From Bacillota bacterium (lineage in GTDB: Bacteria > Bacillota > Clostridia > Acetivibrionales > JAMNXU01), in assembly GCA_023623175.1 (NCBI GenBank), contig JAMNXU010000029.1, positions 56,797 to 120,796 on the forward strand: a DNA stretch of 64,000 nt. The letters are read 5' to 3'. A program made the position numbers and the translations under genes. This document shows positions 58,211 through 64,000 of this stretch, piece after piece (positions within the stretch are counted from its first letter, which is position 1; the number at the start of each line of letters is the position of its first letter). The notes below the pieces were generated by a model, which worked only from the letters and a program-made list of their open reading frames with translations, had not been told where the DNA came from and searched no databases.

Positions 58211-59425
58211 ATGAAAAGAGTGGCTGTTCTGGCAATATTATCAATCATGTTTATTATTCTTTCCGGGTGTAAAACAGAATTCCTTCCTAAAAGGGAAGAA
58301 ATAGACAACCTGCTGCTCGTACAAGTTGTCGGGATTGACAAAAATCCCGATACCGGCGAATGCATGATTACGCTCGCGACCAAAAATCTCCAGGCTGTAA
58401 GCTCACCCGACAGCTCAGGCTCAACGGGCGGCTCCGGCAGCAAAAAGAAGGCTTTGATCCTGACAGCCACAGGAAAAACAATTTTCGACGCCGTTCGCAA
58501 TGTTCAGTTACACACCGATAAAACAATATTCTGGGGCCACGCCAGTTTTTATCTTTTCGGAGAGAATGTAGCAAGGGAAAACCTTACGACGCACCTTGAC
58601 TTTCTTACACGGGACCATGAACTTCGCATCGAATCGAAAATATTTATTGTCAGGGACTTGACAGCCAAGGACCTGATGGAGCGCTCCAACCAGTCGGAAT
58701 ATTACATTTTTGACAAGCTGGAAAGCATAAGTCGCAATTTGAAATATCTTGGCAATTCGGAAGAAATGAAGATCCATGAACTCATAAGGTTTATTGATAT
58801 ACACCATGCGTCCGCCCGCGTTCCGTGCATACATCTTACAACGCGGGACAGAGAAAACGGGGAACCGGTCTTTGATATTGAAAGCTATGGATATGCAATA
58901 ATAAGCAACAACAGGCTTGTGGGATTCCTGGATCCGGACATTGCACGCGGCGTAAATATCATAACGGGCAATCTCAAGTCATCCATTGTTCCAGTCAAGG
59001 ACCCGGAAGGAAACCACGTATCCCTTGAAATCGTCGGCTGCGATACAAAGATAATTCCCGTTTTCAGCGGTGACAATCTTGAAAGCATCACAATAAAAGC
59101 CAAAGTAACCAGCCATGTGGGAGAAGTGCAATCCCAGAACGTTTTTTCAAGTAAAACCGCAATATCATACATGGAAGCCCGGCAGTCGGAGATATTGAAA
59201 AACGAGGTGGAGGAAGTCCTTGAAAAGGTACGGCAGTTCCGTTCCGACTGCCTTGAGATATGTGACAGAATCCGCCTTAAAAGTCCTTTAAAATGGCGTA
59301 AAATCGAAGACCGGTGGATGCAGGTTTTTTTCAGTGTCAGGATAGATGTGCAGGTAGAATCAAAAATACTCAGGACGTATGAGATGAGAGATCCCACTGG
59401 AAGCAGGGGAAGGAAGTCGCAATGA
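58211..59425 (+). CDS. GerC-type germinant receptor lipoprotein
   Basis: A 404-residue Ger(x)C lipoprotein. The signal peptide ends FIILSGC with lipidated Cys20. The family opening is EIDNLLLVQVVGIDKNPDTGECMITLATKN, followed by ILTATGKTIFDAVRNVQLHTDKTIFWGHASFYLFGE. Anchored by lipid at the outer face of the spore inner membrane, it completes the receptor with the A and B subunits. The start is ATG at 58211 with AGGTGGG upstream. Its last bases overlap the start of the small D-type subunit gene (ATGA). Confidence 0.95.
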   Translation: MKRVAVLAILSIMFIILSGCKTEFLPKREEIDNLLLVQVVGIDKNPDTGECMITLATKNLQAVSSPDSSGSTGGSGSKKKALILTATGKTIFDAVRNVQLHTDKTIFWGHASFYLFGENVARENLTTHLDFLTRDHELRIESKIFIVRDLTAKDLMERSNQSEYYIFDKLESISRNLKYLGNSEEMKIHELIRFIDIHHASARVPCIHLTTRDRENGEPVFDIESYGYAIISNNRLVGFLDPDIARGVNIITGNLKSSIVPVKDPEGNHVSLEIVGCDTKIIPVFSGDNLESITIKAKVTSHVGEVQSQNVFSSKTAISYMEARQSEILKNEVEEVLEKVRQFRSDCLEICDRIRLKSPLKWRKIEDRWMQVFFSVRIDVQVESKILRTYEMRDPTGSRGRKSQ

Positions 59426-59622
59426 TTGTTTTGCTTATATTCATTACTGTATTAAGCATCAAGGATGCCATAGCTTTGAAATCAAAAATAAAAATGAAGG
59501 ATTGGGTTGCTTATGTTATCGCAATAATACTCGCAGGGATTTTTATCGTTTTTTATATATCCAATCCTGATCGCGACAGTATTTCAAAGATAGTTCTGTC
59601 GCTTGTCGGAAAGGCGGTGTAA
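59422..59622 (+). CDS. Small two-helix membrane protein, candidate germinant receptor D subunit
   Basis: A 66-residue protein with two hydrophobic helices (about 1-17 MIVLLIFITVLSIKDAI and 30-46 VAYVIAIILAGIFIVFYI) separated by a basic KSKIKMKDW loop. It overlaps the GerC gene by four bases (ATGA) and the next gene starts five bases after its stop, so it is embedded in the operon. Bacillus receptors have similar small two-helix D subunits that tune germination responses. Assignment rests on topology, size and position only. Confidence 0.75.
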   Translation: MIVLLIFITVLSIKDAIALKSKIKMKDWVAYVIAIILAGIFIVFYISNPDRDSISKIVLSLVGKAV

Positions 59623-59627
59623 ACGCA

Positions 59628-60716
59628 TTGCTTGCTTCAAGGGATAAAATATCGGTACGCCAGGCAATCATATTCTTTCTCACCATTGTCCATACATCGG
59701 CAATACGGCTGCTGCCCTCCAATACGGCACAGGTAAGCCAGAGGGCTGCATGGCTGACACCGCTTTTTACGGCTGTTCCCTTTTTTATCCTCGTACTGGT
59801 GATCCAGCAGCTGTTTTCGCGCAACAGGGACGTCAGCCTTTCGGATATCATTACCATTGTTATGGGCAAACCCCTGGGGAAGGTTCTGCTGATTATATAC
59901 CTCGCGTGGATGTTGATTTATTCGGGACTGTATGTCAGGTATTTTGCAGAAAAGTTCCTTACGGCAATGTTGCCTAACTCACCGCTTGATTTTTATACGG
60001 TTACGATTCTGGCCGCGGTTTTCTATGCGCTCAGAGGTGGGATAGTAAACTTTTCCAGGACCGTGGAGTTCTTTTTCATATTGACATCCACCATTTTTTT
60101 CCTTCTTTTTGTGCTCAACATACCCAATATTGAAATTATAAACCTGTTTCCCGTAACTCATTACGATGTATGGCCGATTATTAAATCGTGCTCTTTCAAC
60201 CTCGCAATATGGACTCCGTTTACATTTACCTTCTTTTTCGGGGACAGGATAAACAACAAGGAGCATATCAGAAGATACGGAATCCAGGGCATGGTCTACC
60301 TGGTGGTCATAACCTCCCTGATGATGATACAGACAATCGGCGTGTACGGCTATTCGGTGATCCAACGCATTTCCATGCCCTACATATTTACGGTAAAAAG
60401 CGTTTCCTTATTAAAAACCATAGAACGAATAGAATCCATAGCCGTGGCCTCCTGGGTTGTCGTGGACTTCTCGGTTATATCCTTTTATATCTACATCTCG
60501 GTGAAAATAATAAAATCGATCTTTTCCCTGTCCGACGAAAAACTGCTGCTCGGACCCGTTACGTTAATTTCTTACGTTTTCTCACATTACCTGGCAAGCA
60601 ACAGGTTTGAGCTTGAAAACTTTTCAAAATATATAAGTGTATGGGCCAACATAATACTGGGATTTGTCATACCGTTCATTGTGCTGGTTGTAGGAAAGAT
60701 AAGAAAAAAGGTATGA
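59628..60716 (+). CDS. GerB-type germinant receptor permease subunit
   Basis: A 362-residue, ten-helix protein of the APC/amino-acid-permease-like spore germination family (endospore germination permease). It opens DKISVRQAIIFFLTIVHTSAIRLLPSNTAQVSQRAAWLTPLFTAVPFF, typical of GerB/GerKB. The start is TTG at 59628 with GGCGGTG eight bases upstream; no ATG is available nearby. As the last gene of the operon it is thought to bind the germinant. Order A-C-D-B differs from the common Bacillus A-B-C order. Confidence 0.95.
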   Translation: MLASRDKISVRQAIIFFLTIVHTSAIRLLPSNTAQVSQRAAWLTPLFTAVPFFILVLVIQQLFSRNRDVSLSDIITIVMGKPLGKVLLIIYLAWMLIYSGLYVRYFAEKFLTAMLPNSPLDFYTVTILAAVFYALRGGIVNFSRTVEFFFILTSTIFFLLFVLNIPNIEIINLFPVTHYDVWPIIKSCSFNLAIWTPFTFTFFFGDRINNKEHIRRYGIQGMVYLVVITSLMMIQTIGVYGYSVIQRISMPYIFTVKSVSLLKTIERIESIAVASWVVVDFSVISFYIYISVKIIKSIFSLSDEKLLLGPVTLISYVFSHYLASNRFELENFSKYISVWANIILGFVIPFIVLVVGKIRKKV

Positions 60717-60740
60717 TCCCTTTCCTCTTTCATGGATGTG

Positions 60741-61226
60741 CTAAAGCTTTTTCCTCAGGCTGTATGAATAAGGGATAAATCCCAGTTTTGCCCAGAAAGC
60801 CTTGCCTGCAGGATTTGATTCGAGAACCTCCACCTTTATTTCCACGGCTTTATTGAAGCAATTCTCCGAAAGCCTTTTAAAAACTTCGGTACCTATACCG
60901 CGGTTTCTGAACCGGGGTTTTATGTAAAAATGCCTGATAAAGCAGTCATATCCCCTGCCGTCTATCCTGTTGTCCATCCTGTACAGGCAATAGCCGGCGG
61001 TAACTCTGCCAATCATGACAAGCTTGGCAATGTAGCCGCTTTTAAGAAATCCGGCCATTCTCTCGGCAAGCTGCTCCACATTCATCGGATTCTCGCTGCC
61101 TTCGTCCCTGATGAGCCCTGCGTTCATCAGCGCCAGTTCCCGTATATTATTCATGCCGCCGTCGACGAGGGCAAAATCCTGCGCGCCAAAGCCTTGTCTG
61201 TCGTAACTGCCGTTAATATACCGCAT
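60741..61226 (-). CDS. GNAT family N-acetyltransferase
   Basis: A 161-residue acetyltransferase. The acetyl-CoA-binding motif is FYIKPRFRNRGIGTEVFKRL, preceded by VTAGYCLYRM and followed by IKVEVLESNPAGKAFWAKLGF (motif B). It is convergent with the germinant receptor operon, 24 bp away, and likely independent. Substrate unknown; size and motif match small-molecule or ribosomal-protein acetyltransferases. Confidence 0.85.
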   Translation of the reverse strand: MRYINGSYDRQGFGAQDFALVDGGMNNIRELALMNAGLIRDEGSENPMNVEQLAERMAGFLKSGYIAKLVMIGRVTAGYCLYRMDNRIDGRGYDCFIRHFYIKPRFRNRGIGTEVFKRLSENCFNKAVEIKVEVLESNPAGKAFWAKLGFIPYSYSLRKKL

Positions 61227-61606
61227 CGGTGCATCTCTCCGTCTGCTGAGCTAATTGCGCCGGTAATCACAGCGCCAGAAATATCCTTTCAATTATCTCA
61301 ACACAATATATAATGCCAATCAATCGATTTCTGAAAAATAAGTACAATACATTTATTTGATCGGCACCTTTTATATTCCTTCTTATATTATAAAAATAAA
61401 ACAGCGGTAAAAATAAACAATGCACGATGCGGCTGTTTTACTTTTTTTTATTTTACTCAAAGCGTTAAAGCGCAAATAGCAAGTAAGAAACAACCTTGAA
61501 TTTCCATTATTCATGCATTATCCTATTATTGTTGAAAAATTCTAATAAATACCGGAAAAATATGTGCCGGGCTGTCAAAACCGCGCCGGCATGCAGGAGG
61601 GATTCA

Positions 61607-63331
61607 ATGATCAGGCAGTCTTACAGTAAAAAAAGATTCTCCATGTTAAACAAACTGGCTTTGCTCTGCATAGGCGTAATACCCGTGATAACAGGCTGCT
61701 CCGGCAGCGGGGAAGTCCCGCAGGAAGCGCCAATGCTCATGAGTGTTGAATACAGGAATGAGGCCGTATTGCTGAACTGGACAACCGTTGAAAACGCCAC
61801 GGGTTATAAAATCAAATACGGAACCGAATCGCAAAGCTACACCAAAACATTAAAAGTCGGGAACCAGACAAGCTGTACCGTAGGCCCTCTTGAAAACGGC
61901 ACTGGATATTATTTTGCCGTGGCCGCCGTCTCCGGTGCGGGTGAAGGCCCTCTCTCCAATGAACTCTATGCAGAACCCGGACCCTACCCGGAAAAAGCCC
62001 CGGGCGAAGGATCCTTTGTCCGCAATGAAAAAATAAAGCACGGCACTATATGGGTGTCAAACTACGGCGACGACATAAACAATGACGGAACTAAAAAGAA
62101 ACCTTTGAGAACAATTGGGTATGCCTTGTCGCAGGCGTTGCCCGGAGATACAATCATTGTGAAAAAAGGCGTGTACTATGAGTATGATATAGGCTTGACC
62201 GCCGGCGGAGAGGACAACCTCGGCGGTACCGACGACAAAAAGATTACTGTTAAATCCGAAGAGCTGCACGGCGCCGTTATTGACGCCATGAATATGGGAG
62301 AGGCCATCAGGCTTTCCAACAAGCACAATCTCATATTTGACGGCTTTGAGGTCCGTAACAGCAGCGGGAACCTTATCCATGCTGACGGCAAGTCATCCAA
62401 CCTCGTGTTCAGGAATTTAATAGCCCACCACGCCTACAACGACGGCGATGTTATGAAATTCAACCAGTCCCGTAACATCACCGTGGAAAACTGTGACGTC
62501 TCCTATCCCGCACTGCGCGTGGGGAAGGAAGAGGAACAGCATTACCAGGAACTCATTGACTTCCTTGATGTGGACAATGCCGTCGTCAGGAACTGCAGAT
62601 TCCACCATGCCGGAACAATGGCCATTTATGCAAAAGGCGGCTCCAGGAACGCGATATTTGAAAACAATATCCTGCTCGGCAACAACCTGAATGAGAATCC
62701 CGGTGACGGCCTTCTTGGCATAGGTTCATGGTCCGACTCCAAGCTTTTCGTGGACGGTGACGAGTACGAAGCTTACAATATGATAGTAAGAAATAACATA
62801 ATAATCGGCGCAAAAAGCCAGGCCATCGGCATATACGACTCATTTGGGGCAAGAATTTACAACAACGTGATAGTAAACTCCAATGAACACAGCATTTTCT
62901 TCCGCAAGGGGAATTCGCCCAAGGATGAATCCCGTGACACTGAAATATTCAACAACATTTTCATTGACACAAGGGGAAAAATGGTTCCGCCGGTGTCCAA
63001 GCAGCGTCAGAGGGCAGTCTATGACGTCAAATTGGGAAACAACATCTTTTGGAATAACGGCAGTCCCATACCTACCGGCGAATACAACTACAATCTGCCC
63101 GTCGTGGACGTGCTGAAGGACGAATATAACAGCATAGTGAAAGATCCGGGCTTTGACAATCTCGTGGTTGACTTCGACAAGCTCGAAAAAATGAGCAACG
63201 AAGAAATAGCCAGGATGTTCACCCCGAAAAAGGGCTCTCCTGCATGGGAAAGCGGAGTTGTTTCGGAATACGCTCCCGAAAACTTTTTCGGTAAAAAACG
63301 CGAAAAAACAAGTCATATAGGAATAATGTAA
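61607..63331 (+). CDS. Lipoprotein with FN3 and right-handed beta-helix (polysaccharide lyase-like)
   Basis: A 574-residue surface lipoprotein. The signal peptide ends PVITGC with Cys31. A fibronectin type III domain (about 40-125; NEAVLLNWTTVENATGYKIKYGTESQSYTKTL) is followed by a parallel beta-helix (about 145-520) with YGDDINNDGTKKKPLRTIGYALSQALPGDTIIVKKGVYYE, the opening typical of PL9/PL1-like lyases, and repeated N-N-I-I coils. The start is ATG at 61607 with GCAGGAGG upstream; earlier in-frame starts lack one. Likely degrades or binds pectin-like chains at the cell surface. It could be a source of oligosaccharides for the cytoplasmic operon at 30-44 kb, but no transporter links them here. 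Confidence 0.85.
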   Translation: MIRQSYSKKRFSMLNKLALLCIGVIPVITGCSGSGEVPQEAPMLMSVEYRNEAVLLNWTTVENATGYKIKYGTESQSYTKTLKVGNQTSCTVGPLENGTGYYFAVAAVSGAGEGPLSNELYAEPGPYPEKAPGEGSFVRNEKIKHGTIWVSNYGDDINNDGTKKKPLRTIGYALSQALPGDTIIVKKGVYYEYDIGLTAGGEDNLGGTDDKKITVKSEELHGAVIDAMNMGEAIRLSNKHNLIFDGFEVRNSSGNLIHADGKSSNLVFRNLIAHHAYNDGDVMKFNQSRNITVENCDVSYPALRVGKEEEQHYQELIDFLDVDNAVVRNCRFHHAGTMAIYAKGGSRNAIFENNILLGNNLNENPGDGLLGIGSWSDSKLFVDGDEYEAYNMIVRNNIIIGAKSQAIGIYDSFGARIYNNVIVNSNEHSIFFRKGNSPKDESRDTEIFNNIFIDTRGKMVPPVSKQRQRAVYDVKLGNNIFWNNGSPIPTGEYNYNLPVVDVLKDEYNSIVKDPGFDNLVVDFDKLEKMSNEEIARMFTPKKGSPAWESGVVSEYAPENFFGKKREKTSHIGIM

Positions 63332-63365
63332 GCAAATGATCTTTTATCTTCATTTCCAGGTGAAT

Positions 63366-63408
63366 ATGCGGGATGCAGAAACAGGGTGTTTCTGCATCCC
63401 GCATTCCA
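63366..63408. terminator. Strong bidirectional terminator
   Basis: ATGCGGGATGCAGAAAC / GTTTCTGCATCCCGCAT, a perfect 17-bp stem with a five-base loop between two convergent genes. Weak T-tracts on both sides. Confidence 0.8.
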
Positions 63409-63445
63409 ATTTTGATTAGCATATCCGTCACGGAAGATACCAGCC

Positions 63446-64000
63446 TTACTGGAGCATGACCACATCGGAAAGCGGCTGCATGTCCTCGAGGCTGTTCCAC
63501 ACGAATACCTTTACGGTGTGACCCGTGATATCCTGCGGCAGATTGAAACCAGCCGTAAATTCGTCCGTCTGTCCTGCGGCCACGTTCCTGGAAAGGAAGG
63601 ATATGTTCTTAATTGCGTTGTTGCTGTCATACAGTGCCACAATCAACAAGGCCTCCCGTGCCTTCGAAGAATTGTTCGTAATCCTGACTGAAGCCATTAC
63701 AAATCTTTCGCTGGCGAGCGTAGTTATTACCTGGCCGCTAAGATTCTTAAATACGGGAGCCTCGATGACGAACGGGAACGGTTCATCTTCGCCGGAATCC
63801 CCGGATTTTACCAGTACAATGTAATCCACGTTGAGTCCCCGACCATCGGAAATGTTCACCATCGTCAGGGTATGCTCACCCGCTGAAAGTTCAAAGGTCA
63901 GATCCGTGTTGTCCGCATTCTTCAAAAGGCCGTTCACAAATGTGCTCCATCCCCCGGAACGCGGATACTGGAACCGGTATGCAATTTCACTGCCATCAAT
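63446..64000 (-). CDS. C-terminal part of a carbohydrate-binding (CBM35-like) protein, cut by right edge
   Basis: At least 184 residues of a protein that begins outside the window. The visible N-terminal part, EIAYRFQYPRSGGWSTFVNG through AGEHTLTMVNISDGRGLNVDYIVL, fits the end of a CBM35/CBM6-type carbohydrate-binding module. A 100-residue C-terminal domain (VFKNLSGQVITTLASERFVMASVRITNNSSKAREALLIVALYDSN) of Ig-like character follows; such domains end many Clostridial exported polysaccharide lyases and glycosidases. Convergent with the beta-helix lipoprotein gene. The enzyme part cannot be judged. Confidence 0.8.
   Translation of the reverse strand: MDGSEIAYRFQYPRSGGWSTFVNGLLKNADNTDLTFELSAGEHTLTMVNISDGRGLNVDYIVLVKSGDSGEDEPFPFVIEAPVFKNLSGQVITTLASERFVMASVRITNNSSKAREALLIVALYDSNNAIKNISFLSRNVAAGQTDEFTAGFNLPQDITGHTVKVFVWNSLEDMQPLSDVVMLQ

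Noticed and set aside
61496..61606. N-terminal extension of the beta-helix lipoprotein
   Set aside because: The longer frame has no ribosome binding site and would place the lipobox far from the N-terminus; the ATG at 61607 has GCAGGAGG and gives a normal lipoprotein signal.

Overview
The window looks like chromosome from an anaerobic, endospore-forming member of the Clostridia, probably a polysaccharide-degrading relative of the Acetivibrio/Ruminiclostridium/Thermoclostridium group. The evidence is a GerA-type germinant receptor operon, a LysM-GH18 spore-lysin-like protein, a FloA/NfeD pair, a membrane pyrophosphatase, AGGAGG-type ribosome binding sites, several TTG/GTG starts, AT-rich gaps between genes, and many secreted or cytoplasmic carbohydrate enzymes. 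The genus is an inference from gene content only. I found no rRNA, tRNA, CRISPR array or phage. I also recognise no DNA-binding transcription regulator and no sugar transporter in the whole 64 kb.

Layout. 1-4.3 kb: the start of a REP-associated tyrosine transposase (RAYT, minus strand), then a non-homologous end-joining set in which Ku, a stand-alone ATP-dependent ligase and a stand-alone LigD-type polymerase are three separate genes. 4.7-8.1 kb: an acyl-CoA synthetase, a 1.1 kb gap filled largely by a degenerate tandem array of about 35 bp units, and mscL. 8.3-11.2 kb: a three-gene sugar or inositol catabolic operon (two TIM-barrel isomerases around a Gfo/Idh/MocA dehydrogenase). 11.4-15.6 kb: a 1402-residue exported transglutaminase/leucine-rich-repeat/propeller protein. 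16.6-18.7 kb: a DapA-like aldolase coupled to an NAD-dependent epimerase. 18.8-28.1 kb: an unrecognised protein, an AlgI/AlgJ-like O-acylation pair, a GNAT-like protein, a DUF819 membrane protein and the LysM-GH18 protein. 28.4-30.1 kb: a PplA-like flavinylated lipoprotein and a bL25/Ctc protein.

30.4-46.1 kb is the most coherent functional unit. Seven minus-strand genes (heparinase II/III-type lyase, M20 amidohydrolase, sulfatase, GH42, a DUF4091-like glycosidase, a beta-helix protein, DUF5107/TPR) run with gaps of about 100 bp or less to a shared terminator. Two plus-strand genes (arylamine N-acetyltransferase and a 2-keto-3-deoxygluconate-type kinase) diverge from the same promoter region. 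None of the seven enzymes has a signal peptide, so this looks like an intracellular system that dismantles a sulfated, uronate-containing oligosaccharide.

46.7-64 kb: nfeD-floA-unknown; the pyrophosphatase hppA; a norspermidine/spermidine module (carboxynorspermidine decarboxylase and dehydrogenase) followed by an M14 peptidase-like and a URO-D-like gene; a germinant receptor operon in the order A-C-D-B with a small two-helix D-type subunit; a GNAT; a lipoprotein with FN3 and beta-helix domains; and the 3' end of a carbohydrate-binding protein cut by the window edge.

Two kinds of repeat run through the window. The first is an 18-bp REP-like element, GGGGACGGTTCTCAAAAA, in eight copies at five loci. 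Two copies supply the last codons of the two LigD-type genes in different reading frames, and one inverted pair makes a perfect hairpin inside an operon. The second is a set of short tandem arrays (units of 13-36 bp, each locus with its own unit) in most of the long intergenic gaps. Similar arrays have extended at least two coding sequences.
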